Positions 1-9,206 of a stretch of DNA of 64,000 bases are shown here, one piece after another. The first letter of the stretch is position 1, and each line of letters begins with the position of its first letter. The DNA is taken from contig NZ_JACVAA010000005.1 of assembly GCF_014851565.1 (NCBI RefSeq), forward strand, positions 371,246 through 435,245. The letters are read 5' to 3'. The translations under genes and the position numbers were made by a program. The stretch is from Pseudomonas sp. PDM15. Its GTDB lineage: Bacteria > Pseudomonadota > Gammaproteobacteria > Pseudomonadales > Pseudomonadaceae. The notes under the pieces are model-generated. The model was not told the DNA's origin, made no database searches, and was given only the letters and a program-made list of their open reading frames with translations.

Positions 1-480
1 GTGGCTCTCGCGGTGGGAGATGTCGGTGATGGTCAGCAGGCTGCCACGGTCGCTGCCGTCGATGCTGGGAATCGGCGCGGCGCTCATCTGTACCCAGCGC
101 ACCTGGCCGTCGCTCGCCTGGATGCGCATCGGGTAACGCTCTGCCGAAGGGCCCTGGCGCCGCTGCATCAACACCACTTCCACCAGGTCGGCGGAAATCA
201 CCTGGGCCAGCGGCCTGCCCAGCGCTTCGGCCGGCGAGTAGCCGAGGAACTGCTGCATGAAGGGGTTCATGTAGGTAATGCGGCCGAACGGGTCGAGCAC
301 CACCAGGCCCTCCTGGGCCTGCTCCACCAGGTTCTGGTAGCAGCGGGTGTCGCCGGTGCTGTAACAGCTGGCCACTTGCAGCTGCGGCTGCTCGCCGAAT
401 TCGGCATCGGTGTAAGCCACCGGGATATCCGTGTCCGGGTCGTATTGCCGGAGCAGATCGATCAGCTCTGCAGCGCGCAT
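1..480 (-). CDS. PAS-domain sensory protein, N-terminal part (runs off the window)
   Basis: The first 160 residues of a protein whose rest lies left of the window. A short N-terminal stretch (about residues 1-45) is followed by a PAS fold at about 46-158, with the typical segments 'GLVVLDPFGRITYMNP', 'FLGYSPAEALGRPL' and a closing 'LLTITDISHRE'. PAS domains sense ligands, redox state or partners and usually sit before kinase, GGDEF/EAL or phosphatase domains. The output domain is not visible, so the role is open. The ATG at 478-480 is used; the gene is divergent from nudF across about 266 bp with no other gene. Confidence 0.75.
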   Translation of the reverse strand, partial: MRAAELIDLLRQYDPDTDIPVAYTDAEFGEQPQLQVASCYSTGDTRCYQNLVEQAQEGLVVLDPFGRITYMNPFMQQFLGYSPAEALGRPLAQVISADLVEVVLMQRRQGPSAERYPMRIQASDGQVRWVQMSAAPIPSIDGSDRGSLLTITDISHRESH

Positions 481-746
481 TCCCCCACCTCCCTGTTGAA
501 GTCGATACCAACGGCCCCGAGTATACTCATCGGTAGCCAATGAAAAAGACTGCTATTTACGATAAATGCCGAACGGCACGGCATCTCGGGCGTCACATTG
601 TCTTGATTGAATGAGCCGGCGGCGACAGTGCCGGCCGCAGCGGCAACCCTTGCCAAAGCGCCGTTGCCGCGCGCACATTCACCATTAGCTCGCCAATGAC
701 GGCTGGATTTTCTGCGGGGAAGGACCCTGCCACGAGGGGGAATTGC

Positions 747-1346
747 ATGTCACATGCCGATGTCGAGGTACTCCAGCGCGAGACCTGCTTCAAGGGCTTC
801 TATCGCCTGGACCGCCTGCATCTGCGTCACCGCCAGTTCGCCGGCGGCATGGGCCCGCAGCTGAGCCGCGAGCTGTTCGTGCGCCACGACGCCGTCTGCG
901 TGCTGCCCTACGACCCGCAGCGCGACAGCGTGGTGCTGATCGAGCAGTTCCGCGTCGGCGCCATGGACAAGAGCGCCAACCCCTGGCTGCTGGAGCTGGT
1001 GGCTGGCTTGATCGACAAGGACGAGCAGCCCGAGGAAGTGGCCCACCGCGAGGCCGAGGAAGAGGCCGACCTGCAACTGACCGCACTCTGGCCGATCACC
1101 CAGTACTACCCCTCCCCCGGCGGCTCCGACGAGCGCGTGCATCTTTATGTCGGCCGTTGCAACAGCGAGGGCGTGGGTGGCGTGCATGGCCTGGCCGAGG
1201 AAGGCGAGGACATCCGCGTGCACGTCTGGCCGCTGGAAGATGCGCTGCAGGCGGTAAAGGACGGTCGCATCGACAACGCCGCCAGCATCATCGCCTTGCA
1301 ATGGCTGGCGCTGAACCGTGCGGAAGTGCGGGGGCTGTGGTCATGA
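747..1346 (+). CDS. nudF: ADP-ribose diphosphatase NudF (Nudix hydrolase)
   Basis: Cytosolic Nudix enzyme that hydrolyses ADP-ribose to AMP and ribose 5-phosphate. It has 199 residues, near the family's roughly 205. The Nudix box lies at about residues 89-111 (GLIDKDE...REAEEEADL); the Gly usual near its end is Asp here, while the metal-binding glutamates are kept. I chose ATG 747, preceded by a GAGGGG ribosome site at 734-739, over an in-frame ATG at 696. The stop overlaps the next start (ATGA), so it is translationally coupled to the DUF1249 gene and is probably transcribed with cpdA. This order (nudF-DUF1249-cpdA-yqiA-parE) is the usual Pseudomonas one. Confidence 0.93.
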   Translation: MSHADVEVLQRETCFKGFYRLDRLHLRHRQFAGGMGPQLSRELFVRHDAVCVLPYDPQRDSVVLIEQFRVGAMDKSANPWLLELVAGLIDKDEQPEEVAHREAEEEADLQLTALWPITQYYPSPGGSDERVHLYVGRCNSEGVGGVHGLAEEGEDIRVHVWPLEDALQAVKDGRIDNAASIIALQWLALNRAEVRGLWS

Positions 1347-1789
1347 ACATGCTGCGCGAGCGTTACCGGGTCGACCTGGTCGAGCTGCAGGCCGCTTGCG
1401 AAGCCAACTACGCGCGCCTGCTGCGCCTGCTGCCGGACATGCGCGAGGCTCAGGGCGAGCGTCGCGTGGCCCTGAGCCAGGGCGACCTGCTGCTCGGCGT
1501 GCTGCTGATCCGCGTCACCGAGAACTGCCCCTACACCACCACCCTGGAAGTGCGCCAGGAGCACAGCCTGCCCTGGCTGCCGGTGCCGCGCCTGGAAGTG
1601 CGCGCCTACCACGACGCACGCATGGCCGAGGTGATCGGCGCGGAAAACGCCCGGCGTTTCCGAGGCATCTACCCCTACCCGAATGCCGCCATGCACCAGC
1701 CGGACGAGAAAACCCAGCTCAACCTGTTCCTCGGCGAATGGCTGAGCCACTGCATCGCCTGCGGTCACGAACTGGTCACAGTGCTGTGA
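1343..1789 (+). CDS. DUF1249 family protein (YqiB-like)
   Basis: A 148-residue protein of the DUF1249 family, which in gammaproteobacteria almost always lies between nudF and cpdA. Recognisable segments are the N-terminal 'RYRVDLVELQAACEANYARL', a central 'CPYTTTLEV', and the C-terminal 'IYPYPNAAMHQPDEKTQLN'. No signal peptide or membrane segment is seen. The function is unknown. The ATG overlaps the nudF stop by four bases, so it is coupled to nudF. Confidence 0.88.
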   Translation: MNMLRERYRVDLVELQAACEANYARLLRLLPDMREAQGERRVALSQGDLLLGVLLIRVTENCPYTTTLEVRQEHSLPWLPVPRLEVRAYHDARMAEVIGAENARRFRGIYPYPNAAMHQPDEKTQLNLFLGEWLSHCIACGHELVTVL

Positions 1790-1804
1790 TCACAACCGCG
1801 CAAA

Positions 1805-1819
1805 TGTGACGAGTTCACG
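1805..1819. promoter_or_regulatory. candidate Vfr/CRP-type half-site pair upstream of cpdA
   Basis: TGTGA at 1805-1809 and TCACG at 1815-1819 form an inverted pair like a cAMP-receptor (Vfr/CRP) site. The spacer is five bases instead of the usual six, so it is atypical. A second TGTGATCACA lies at 1785-1794. P. aeruginosa cpdA is reported to be Vfr- and cAMP-induced, which makes a site here expected. Confidence 0.35.
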
Positions 1820-1828
1820 TTTGCCGGG

Positions 1829-1858
1829 TTTACCGAATCGCGTTTCACCCACCATAAT
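1829..1858 (+). promoter_or_regulatory. candidate sigma-70 promoter for cpdA
   Basis: TTTACC (1829-1834) and CATAAT (1853-1858), separated by 18 bases, resemble -35 and -10 boxes. They stand about 28 bp before the cpdA start and just downstream of the Vfr-like half-sites. Motif match only. Confidence 0.35.
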
Positions 1859-1885
1859 CCTGGGAACCCGCCCAGGAGTAGGCCC

Positions 1886-2701
1886 TTGTCGCGCCCGTCG
1901 TCTCTTGCCTCCGATCGCCCGGTACTGCTGGTGCAGTTGTCGGACAGTCATCTTTTTGCCGAGGAAGACGGCAAGCTGCTGGGCATGAACACCCGCGACA
2001 GCCTGGAAAAGGTGGTCGAGCGGGTGCAGGCGGAACAGAGCGACATCGACCTGATCCTGGCCACCGGCGATCTCTCCCAGGACGGCAGCGTGGCCTCCTA
2101 CCAGAGCTTCCGCCAGCTCACCGCCAACCTCGATGCCGACACCCGCTGGTTCCCCGGCAACCATGACGAGCTGCCGGCCATGCGCGAAGTGTGCGATGGC
2201 AGCGACCTGCTGGAGCCGGTGATCGACCTGGGCAAGTGGCGCATCACCCTGCTCGACTCCTCGATTCCCGGCGCTGTGCCCGGCTACCTGGCCGACGACC
2301 AGCTTGAGCTGCTCGAGCAGGCCCTGAGCGAAGCCCCCGAGCGTCATCACCTGGTGTGCTTCCACCATCATCCGGTGTCCATTGGCTGCAGCTGGATGGA
2401 ACCCATCGGCGTACGCAACCCCGACGCCCTGTTCGCCGTGCTGGGGCGTCACCCGCAGGTCAAGGCGGTGCTCTGGGGCCATGTGCACCAGGAGTTCGAC
2501 CAGCAGCGCGGCGGCATCCGCCTGCTCGCCTCGCCCTCCACCTGCGTGCAGTTCGCCCCCGGCAGCGAGGAATTCCAGGTCGACACCACGGCGCCCGGCT
2601 ACCGCTGGCTACGCCTGCATGCCGACGGACGGCTGGAGACCGGCGTGTCGCGCGTCACCGGCATCGACTTCGAAGTGGACTACAGCATCAAGGGCTACTA
2701 A
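1886..2701 (+). CDS. cpdA: 3',5'-cyclic-AMP phosphodiesterase CpdA
   Basis: Class III metallophosphoesterase that degrades cAMP and so limits Vfr/CRP signalling. The 271 residues carry the full metal-site set: D-x-H in 'LSDSHLF' (about 19-21), 'GDLSQDG' (about 60), 'GNHDE' (about 93), the paired histidines in 'CFHHHP' and 'GHVHQE' near the C-terminus. The start is a TTG at 1886, chosen because AGGAG stands at 1874-1878 with good spacing and no better ATG exists upstream. It follows the DUF1249 gene by 96 bp holding a possible promoter and a Vfr-like element. Confidence 0.93.
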   Translation: MSRPSSLASDRPVLLVQLSDSHLFAEEDGKLLGMNTRDSLEKVVERVQAEQSDIDLILATGDLSQDGSVASYQSFRQLTANLDADTRWFPGNHDELPAMREVCDGSDLLEPVIDLGKWRITLLDSSIPGAVPGYLADDQLELLEQALSEAPERHHLVCFHHHPVSIGCSWMEPIGVRNPDALFAVLGRHPQVKAVLWGHVHQEFDQQRGGIRLLASPSTCVQFAPGSEEFQVDTTAPGYRWLRLHADGRLETGVSRVTGIDFEVDYSIKGY

Positions 2702-2763
2702 GTCCGCAAGGCCGCTTGTCAATGCTTGCGGCTAGCGCCGCCTAGCTTGTAGCCTCCCGCTCC

Positions 2764-3372
2764 ATGAATCCCAGCATCCTTTATATCCACGGCCTCAACA
2801 GCTCGCCGGCCTCGACCAAGGCCAGCCAACTGCTCAAGGTGGCCGAACACTGCGGCATCGCCCAGCATCTGCGCGTGCCGGCTTTGCACCATCACCCGCG
2901 CCAGGCCATGCAGCAGCTGCAGGCGGCCATCGCCGAACTGGGCAGCCCGCTGCTGGTCGGCAGCTCGCTGGGCGGTTACTACTCCACCTTCCTGGCCGAG
3001 CAGCACGGACTCCCCGCCCTGCTGATCAACCCGGCGGTACGCCCGCACCGGCTGTTCGGCGGCAAGGAGGTCGAGCAGACCAACTACTACACCAACGAGA
3101 CCTGGCTGCTGACCCACGACCATGTCGCCGCCCTGAGCGAGCTGGAAACAGCCGAGCCGCGCGACCCCGCGCGCTACCGGGTGTGGCTGCAGACGGCCGA
3201 CGAGACCCTGGACTACCGCCACGCCGAAGCCTTCTATGAGGGCTGCACGCTGGATATCCAGCAAGGTGGCGACCACAGCTACCAGGGCTTCGCCCAACGC
3301 ATTCCGGAAATTCTCACCTTGGCCGGCTTCGATCCGGCCTTGTGGGCCGATTTCGACTTTTCCACCCTTTGA
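2764..3372 (+). CDS. yqiA: YqiA-family esterase (UPF0227)
   Basis: Small alpha/beta-hydrolase of 202 residues, the family's usual length, always found just before parE in this group. It shows the N-terminal oxyanion segment 'LYIHGLNSSP', the nucleophile elbow 'GSSLGG' (Ser about residue 66) and the C-terminal catalytic-His segment 'GGDHSY'. The enzyme is an esterase on short acyl esters in the E. coli family member; its natural substrate is not known. It lies 18 bp before parE, in the same transcription unit. Confidence 0.88.
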   Translation: MNPSILYIHGLNSSPASTKASQLLKVAEHCGIAQHLRVPALHHHPRQAMQQLQAAIAELGSPLLVGSSLGGYYSTFLAEQHGLPALLINPAVRPHRLFGGKEVEQTNYYTNETWLLTHDHVAALSELETAEPRDPARYRVWLQTADETLDYRHAEAFYEGCTLDIQQGGDHSYQGFAQRIPEILTLAGFDPALWADFDFSTL

Positions 3373-3390
3373 AGAAGACCCGAACCGCTT

Positions 3391-5289
3391 ATGGCCCAGC
3401 AGAACGCCTATAACGCCGATGCCATCGAAGTACTGTCCGGTCTGGACCCGGTGCGCAAGCGCCCGGGCATGTACACCGACACCGCGCGGCCCAACCATCT
3501 GGCCCAGGAAGTCATCGACAACAGCGTCGACGAGGCGCTGGCCGGCCACGCCAAATCGATCCAGGTGATCCTCCACGAGGACAACTCGCTGGAAGTGGTC
3601 GACGACGGCCGCGGCATGCCGGTGGACATCCACCCGGAAGAAGGCATCCCCGGCGTCGAGCTGATCCTCACCAAGCTGCACGCCGGCGGCAAGTTCTCCA
3701 ACAAGAACTACCAGTTCTCCGGCGGCCTGCACGGCGTCGGCATCTCGGTGGTGAACGCCCTGTCCAACCAGGTCGAGGTCAAGGTCCGGCGCGAGGGCAG
3801 CGAGTACCGTATGACCTTCGCCGACGGCTTCAAGGCCACCGACCTGGAAGTGATCGGCACCGTCGGCAAGCGCAACACCGGCACCAGCGTGCGCTTCTGG
3901 CCCGATCCGAAATACTTCGACTCGCCCAAGTTCTCCATCAGCCGTCTGAAGCACGTGCTGAAGGCCAAGGCCGTTCTCTGCCCCGGCCTGGAAGTCACCT
4001 TCACCGACAAGAACAACGGCGAGACCACTCGCTGGTACTTCGAGGACGGCCTGCGCTCCTACCTCGTCGACGCCGTCAGCGAATTCGTGCGCCTGCCCGA
4101 CGAGCCGTTCTGCGGCAGCCTGGCCGGCAACAAGGAGGCGGTGGACTGGGCCCTGCTGTGGCTGCCCGAAGGCGGCGAGTCGCTGCAGGAGAGCTACGTC
4201 AACCTGATCCCCACCGCCCAGGGTGGTACCCACGTCAACGGCCTGCGCCAGGGCCTGCTGGACGCCATGCGCGAATTCTGCGAGTTCCGCAACCTGCTGC
4301 CGCGTGGCGTCAAGCTGGCGCCGGAAGACGTCTGGGAACGTATCGCCTTCGTCCTCTCGATGAAGATGCAGGACGCCCAGTTCTCCGGCCAGACCAAGGA
4401 ACGCCTGTCCTCCCGCGAGGCGTCGGCGTTCGTCTCCGGCGTGGTCAAGGACGCCTTCAGTCTGTGGCTCAACGCCCACCCGGAAACCGGCCTGCTGCTG
4501 GCCGAACAGGCCATCGGCAACGCCGGCCGCCGCCTCAAGGCCGGCAAGAAGGTCGAGCGCAAGAAGATCACCCAGGGCCCGGCGCTGCCCGGCAAGCTGG
4601 CCGACTGCGCCGGCCAGGACCCGATGCGTTCCGAGCTGTTCCTGGTCGAGGGTGACTCCGCCGGCGGCTCCGCCAAGCAGGCCCGCGACAAGGAGTTCCA
4701 GGCCATCATGCCGCTGCGCGGCAAGATCCTGAACACCTGGGAAGTGGACGGCGGCGAAGTCCTCGCCTCGCAGGAAGTGCACGATATCGCCGTGGCCATC
4801 GGCATCGATCCGGGCTCGGCCGACCTGTCTCAGCTGCGCTACGGCAAGATCTGCATCCTCGCCGACGCCGACTCCGACGGCCTGCACATCGCCACGTTGC
4901 TCTGCGCCCTGTTCGTGCGCCACTTCCGCCCGCTGGTGGAAGCCGGCCATGTCTACGTGGCCATGCCGCCGCTGTACCGCATCGACCTGGGCAAGGAGAT
5001 CTTCTACGCCCTCGACGACGCCGAGCGCGACGGCATCCTCGACCGCCTGGTGGCCGAGAAGCGCCGCGGCAAGCCGCAGGTCACCCGCTTCAAGGGCCTC
5101 GGCGAGATGAACCCGCCGCAGCTGCGCGAGACCACGATGGACCCCAACACCCGCCGCCTGGTGCAGCTGGGCCTGGACGACTTCGAGGCAACCCGTGAAG
5201 TGATGGACATGCTGCTGGCCAAGAAACGCGCCGGCGATCGCAAGAGCTGGCTGGAGAGCAAGGGCAACCTGGCCGAGGTCATCGCGTGA
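3391..5289 (+). CDS. parE: DNA topoisomerase IV subunit B (ParE)
   Basis: ATPase subunit of topoisomerase IV, which with ParC decatenates daughter chromosomes. The 632 residues match the family. The GHKL ATPase site is visible ('VIDNSVDEALAGHA', 'DDGRGMP', 'GGLHGVG'), followed by the transducer with the 'QTKERLSS' loop, then the Toprim motifs 'LFLVEGDSAGG' and 'ILADADSDG', and the C-terminal 'RFKGLGEMNPPQL'. parC lies 1.5 kb downstream, after two small genes. The stop overlaps the GTG of the next gene. Confidence 0.97.
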   Translation: MAQQNAYNADAIEVLSGLDPVRKRPGMYTDTARPNHLAQEVIDNSVDEALAGHAKSIQVILHEDNSLEVVDDGRGMPVDIHPEEGIPGVELILTKLHAGGKFSNKNYQFSGGLHGVGISVVNALSNQVEVKVRREGSEYRMTFADGFKATDLEVIGTVGKRNTGTSVRFWPDPKYFDSPKFSISRLKHVLKAKAVLCPGLEVTFTDKNNGETTRWYFEDGLRSYLVDAVSEFVRLPDEPFCGSLAGNKEAVDWALLWLPEGGESLQESYVNLIPTAQGGTHVNGLRQGLLDAMREFCEFRNLLPRGVKLAPEDVWERIAFVLSMKMQDAQFSGQTKERLSSREASAFVSGVVKDAFSLWLNAHPETGLLLAEQAIGNAGRRLKAGKKVERKKITQGPALPGKLADCAGQDPMRSELFLVEGDSAGGSAKQARDKEFQAIMPLRGKILNTWEVDGGEVLASQEVHDIAVAIGIDPGSADLSQLRYGKICILADADSDGLHIATLLCALFVRHFRPLVEAGHVYVAMPPLYRIDLGKEIFYALDDAERDGILDRLVAEKRRGKPQVTRFKGLGEMNPPQLRETTMDPNTRRLVQLGLDDFEATREVMDMLLAKKRAGDRKSWLESKGNLAEVIA

Positions 5290-6275
5290 GGCTGAGCCTC
5301 GCTCTCGCCGGCCTGCTGCTCGCCTGCACGGCCACCGCGGCCGACAAACCCAAACAACCGGTCGAGCTGGAGCTGCTGGCCGAGCATGCAGTGGACGGCA
5401 TGGCCGGTGGCAATCTGTCTGGCCTGACCCGCTGCGGCGTGGACTGGCTGGCGGTGTCCGACCGCGAGGACGATCGCCTGTATCGCCTGCAACCGGGCGC
5501 CGCCTGGCAGGCCGAGGCCGAAAGCTTCACCGCGCCGCCGGTGCCGACCAGCACCCTGCCCTGGGGCCTGCGCATGCGCACCTGGGCGGCCAACCTGGTG
5601 CGCGAGGGCGAGTTGGACTTCGAAAGCATCAGCTGCGACGACAAGGGCAACCGTTATCTGCTCAGCGAGGCGCATGTCGCCCTGCTGCAGGTCGGCCCCA
5701 GCGGCATCGCCGAATGGCTGCCACTGCCGGACGGCCTGGTGCGCCAGGCCCGCGCCAGTGGCATGCTGCTGCGCCACAATGCCCTGCTCGAAGGCCTGGT
5801 CATCGACCCGGCCGGCGAGCGCCTGTGGCTGGCCGCCGAGCGCGAGCGCCGGGGCTTGCTGGTGCTGCACAAGGACAAGGGCCGCTGGCGCTGCACCGGC
5901 GGCTGCATCCTGATGTCCGAAGCCGGCCAGCTGCGCTCGCCGCTCACGCCGCGGAGCGATGCACGCCACCCGCGCAGCTTCGGCGACCTGGCCTATCTGG
6001 ATGACAAGCTGTTCAGCCTGGAGCGCCTGGAACAACGCATCTGCCGCCGCGACCCGGCCACCGGCGCGGAGCAGAAGTGCTGGTCGTTCGCCGCTGCCGC
6101 CCTGGCCGAGGGTCGCGTCTACCCCGAACCCTATGGCAACGCCGAGGCCCTGTGGCTGGACCAGGACGGCGCCTGGCTGGGCCTGGACAACAACGACCTG
6201 GCCCGCGCCGATGGCGAGAGCCGCCCGTTGCTGTGGCACTTCAAAGCGCCGGCCGGCGGCTGGAACGCACCGTGA
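5286..6275 (+). CDS. secreted esterase-like/phytase-like beta-propeller protein
   Basis: A 329-residue exported protein with signal peptide (about residues 1-19, ending ATA-A) and the fold pattern of the 'esterase-like activity of phytase' family (PF13449): repeated 'FESISCDDKGNRYLLSE', 'EGLVIDPAGERLWLAAE' and 'EALWLDQDGAWLGLDNND' blades. The substrate is unknown. The GTG start at 5286 overlaps the parE stop. Its place between parE and the DTG protease gene matches the usual Pseudomonas order and suggests co-transcription with the topoisomerase genes, without an evident functional link. Confidence 0.82.
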   Translation: MRLSLALAGLLLACTATAADKPKQPVELELLAEHAVDGMAGGNLSGLTRCGVDWLAVSDREDDRLYRLQPGAAWQAEAESFTAPPVPTSTLPWGLRMRTWAANLVREGELDFESISCDDKGNRYLLSEAHVALLQVGPSGIAEWLPLPDGLVRQARASGMLLRHNALLEGLVIDPAGERLWLAAERERRGLLVLHKDKGRWRCTGGCILMSEAGQLRSPLTPRSDARHPRSFGDLAYLDDKLFSLERLEQRICRRDPATGAEQKCWSFAAAALAEGRVYPEPYGNAEALWLDQDGAWLGLDNNDLARADGESRPLLWHFKAPAGGWNAP

Positions 6276-6799
6276 GCGACAGACCCACCGGCCAGCGCGC
6301 CGCCCGCGTGATGCTGATCCTGGCCTGGGTCGCGGCCCTGGCCTTGGCCACGCACTGGTTCGGCAATTGGGAAGAGCAGCGCGACCACCCCAATCGCCAG
6401 CCGCAATCGGTACACGGCGATGGCTACATCGAGGTACGCCTGGCCAGCAGCCGCGGCGGTCACTACGTGCTGGACGGGCAGATCGACGGCCGGACCGTGA
6501 CCTTCCTGCTCGACACCGGCGCCACGGCCGTGGCCGTACCGCAGAAACTGGCCAGCGAACTGGGCCTGCAGCCGGGCGCGCCGGTGCAGATCCGCACCGC
6601 TAATGGCACCGTCACCGGCGCCCGCACCCGTCTCGGTCTGCTGCAGCTGGGCGATATCCAACTGCGCAACGTGGCGGCGCTGATCACCCCGGGCATGGAT
6701 GGCGACGAGGTGCTGCTCGGCATGAGCGCCCTCAAGCAACTCGAATTCACTCAGAAGGGCGGCACCCTGGTGCTGCGCCAATCGACTTCACTGAAATGA
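6272..6799 (+). CDS. TIGR02281-family clan AA (retropepsin-like) aspartic protease, membrane-anchored
   Basis: A 175-residue protein with one N-terminal membrane segment (about residues 11-28, '[17 protein letters not shown]') and a periplasmic retropepsin-like domain whose active-site motif is '[12 protein letters not shown]'. The second half has the '[13 protein letters not shown]' segment of the family. A single DTG per chain implies a homodimeric active site. The GTG start at 6272 overlaps the preceding TGA. A second, longer member of the same family is encoded at 22759-23412. Confidence 0.85.
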   Translation: MSDRPTGQRAARVMLILAWVAALALATHWFGNWEEQRDHPNRQPQSVHGDGYIEVRLASSRGGHYVLDGQIDGRTVTFLLDTGATAVAVPQKLASELGLQPGAPVQIRTANGTVTGARTRLGLLQLGDIQLRNVAALITPGMDGDEVLLGMSALKQLEFTQKGGTLVLRQSTSLK

Positions 6800-6812
6800 C
6801 CATGAGGCACGC

Positions 6813-9071
6813 ATGAGCGACACCCTCGATTTGAGCCTGGAAGGCGTGGAACGACGTTCCCTCGCCGACTTCACCGAGCAGGCTTATCTCAACTACTCCA
6901 TGTACGTGATCATGGACCGCGCCCTGCCGCATATCGGCGACGGCCTCAAGCCCGTGCAGCGCCGCATCATCTACGCCATGAGCGAGCTGGGCCTGGACGC
7001 CGACTCCAAGCACAAGAAGTCGGCGCGTACCGTCGGCGACGTGCTCGGCAAGTTTCACCCGCACGGCGACAGCGCCTGCTACGAAGCCATGGTGCTGATG
7101 GCACAGCCGTTCAGCTACCGCTACACCCTGGTCGACGGCCAGGGCAATTGGGGTGCGCCGGACGATCCCAAGTCCTTCGCCGCCATGCGTTACACCGAGG
7201 CGCGCCTGTCGCGCTACTCCGAGGTGCTGCTGGCCGAGCTGGGCCAGGGCACCGTCGACTGGGTGCCGAACTTCGACGGCACCCTGGACGAGCCGGCCAC
7301 CCTGCCGGCGCGCCTGCCCAATCTGTTGCTCAACGGCACCACCGGGATCGCCGTGGGCATGGCCACCGACGTGCCGCCGCACAACCTGCGCGAAGTCGCC
7401 AGCGCCTGCGTGCGCCTGCTGGACGAGCCGAGTGCCACGGTCGAGCAGCTGTGCGAACACATCCAGGGCCCGGACTTCCCCACCGAGGCGGAAGTCATCA
7501 CGCCCAAGGCCGACCTGCTGAAGATCTACGAGACCGGCCGTGGCTCGGTGCGCATGCGCGCCGTGTACCGCGTCGAGGACGGCGATATCGTGGTCACCGC
7601 CCTGCCGCACCAGGTCTCCGGGGCCAAGGTGCTGGAGCAGATCGCCGCGCAGATGCAGGCCAAGAAGCTGCCGATGGTCGCCGACCTGCGCGACGAGTCG
7701 GACCATGAGAACCCCTGCCGCATCGTCATCATCCCGCGCTCCAACCGCGTGGATGCCGACGAGCTGATGACCCACCTGTTCGCCACCACCGACCTGGAGT
7801 CCAGCTATCGGGTCAACACCAACGTCATCGGTCTGGACGGCAAGCCGCAGGTGAAAGACCTGCGCACCCTGCTCACCGAGTGGCTGGTATACCGCGTCGG
7901 CACCGTGCGCCGCCGCCTGCAGTTCCGCCTGGACAAGGTCGAGAGGCGCCTGCACCTGTTGGAAGGTTTGCTCACCGCCTTCCTCAACCTGGATGAAGTG
8001 ATCCATATCATCCGTACGGAAGACCAGCCGAAGCCGGTGCTGATGGAGCGCTTCGGCCTCACCGACATCCAGGCCGACTACATCCTCGACACCCGCCTGC
8101 GCCAGCTGGCCCGCCTGGAGGAAATGAAGATCCGTGGCGAGCAGGACGAGCTGGCCAAGGAGCGCGCCAAGCTGCTGGCCCTGCTCGGCAGCGAAGCCAA
8201 GCTGAAGAAGCTGGTGCGCCAGGAAATCCTCGACGACGCCGAGAAGTACGGCGATGACCGCCGCTCCCCGATCGTCGCCCGCGCCGAGGCCCGCGCCCTG
8301 TCGGAAACCGAGCTGATGCCGACCGAACCGGTTACTGTGGTGCTCTCGGAAAAAGGCTGGGTACGTTGCGCCAAGGGTCACGACATCGACGCCACCGGCC
8401 TGTCCTACAAGGCCGGCGACGGCTTCAAGGCCGCCGCGCCGGGCCGCTCGAACCAGTACGCGGTGTTTATCGACTCCACTGGGCGCAGCTACTCACTGGC
8501 CGCCCACTCGCTGCCATCCGCACGCGGCCAGGGCGAACCGCTGACCGGTCGTCTGCAGCCGCCGCCGGGCGCCACCTTCGATTGCGTGCTGCTGCCGGAA
8601 GACAGCGCCCTGTACGTGATCGCCTCGGACGCCGGCTACGGCTTCGTGGTCAAGGGCGAAGACCTGCAGGCCAAGAACAAGGCCGGCAAGACCCTGCTCA
8701 GTCTGCCCAACGGCTCGCTGGTGGTGCCGCCCAAGCCGGTGGCCAGCGTCGAGGACGACTGGCTGGCCGCGGTGACCACCGAAGGTCGCCTGCTGTTGTT
8801 CCCAGTACGCGACCTGCCGCAACTGGGCAAAGGCAAGGGCAACAAGATCATCGGCATCCCCGGCGAGCGCGTGGCCAGCCGCGAGGAATACCTCACCGAC
8901 CTGGCCGTGCTGCCCACCGGCGCCACCCTGGTGCTGCAGGCCGGCAAGCGCACCCTGTCGCTCAAGCCGGACGACCTGGAGCACTACAAAGGTGAGCGCG
9001 GACGGCGCGGCAACAAGCTGCCACGCGGCTTCCAGCGGGTCGATTCGCTGCTGGTGGAGACACCGGCCTGA
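6813..9071 (+). CDS. parC: DNA topoisomerase IV subunit A (ParC)
   Basis: DNA-breaking subunit of topoisomerase IV, partner of ParE. The 752 residues include the quinolone-resistance region '[21 protein letters not shown]' (about residues 80-100; Ser and Glu at the usual wild-type positions) and the catalytic Tyr in '[11 protein letters not shown]' (about residue 129). The C-terminal half forms the beta-pinwheel ('[14 protein letters not shown]', '[10 protein letters not shown]'). It starts 13 bp after the protease-like gene, closing the parE-parC unit. Confidence 0.97.
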   Translation: MSDTLDLSLEGVERRSLADFTEQAYLNYSMYVIMDRALPHIGDGLKPVQRRIIYAMSELGLDADSKHKKSARTVGDVLGKFHPHGDSACYEAMVLMAQPFSYRYTLVDGQGNWGAPDDPKSFAAMRYTEARLSRYSEVLLAELGQGTVDWVPNFDGTLDEPATLPARLPNLLLNGTTGIAVGMATDVPPHNLREVASACVRLLDEPSATVEQLCEHIQGPDFPTEAEVITPKADLLKIYETGRGSVRMRAVYRVEDGDIVVTALPHQVSGAKVLEQIAAQMQAKKLPMVADLRDESDHENPCRIVIIPRSNRVDADELMTHLFATTDLESSYRVNTNVIGLDGKPQVKDLRTLLTEWLVYRVGTVRRRLQFRLDKVERRLHLLEGLLTAFLNLDEVIHIIRTEDQPKPVLMERFGLTDIQADYILDTRLRQLARLEEMKIRGEQDELAKERAKLLALLGSEAKLKKLVRQEILDDAEKYGDDRRSPIVARAEARALSETELMPTEPVTVVLSEKGWVRCAKGHDIDATGLSYKAGDGFKAAAPGRSNQYAVFIDSTGRSYSLAAHSLPSARGQGEPLTGRLQPPPGATFDCVLLPEDSALYVIASDAGYGFVVKGEDLQAKNKAGKTLLSLPNGSLVVPPKPVASVEDDWLAAVTTEGRLLLFPVRDLPQLGKGKGNKIIGIPGERVASREEYLTDLAVLPTGATLVLQAGKRTLSLKPDDLEHYKGERGRRGNKLPRGFQRVDSLLVETPA

Positions 9072-9206
9072 GCCGCCGCTGCGCTCAAGCGCAGCGCGCA
9101 AGGCATGCCGTAGAGCGCCGCGGGCTGGAGTCTGCGGCCGCTTTGACGGATCATACGCGGCCTTGACGTACGATCACGGCCGCCCGCGCGGCCCTCAGGT
9201 GAACCG

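Noticed and set aside
481..746. TPP riboswitch or thiC leader expected near nudF
   Set aside because: No conserved TPP blocks on either strand, and the divergent gene is a PAS protein, not thiC.
2719..4950. 743-codon open frame opposite yqiA/parE
   Set aside because: Antisense shadow of GC-rich codons; low-complexity Gly/Val/Gln/His composition and no domain, while parE on the other strand is certain.
9143..9182. Two TTGACG motifs 20 bases apart before the PqiC-like gene, as tandem promoters
   Set aside because: No acceptable -10 box at 16-18 bases from either; beyond TTGACG the two 20-base units differ widely.
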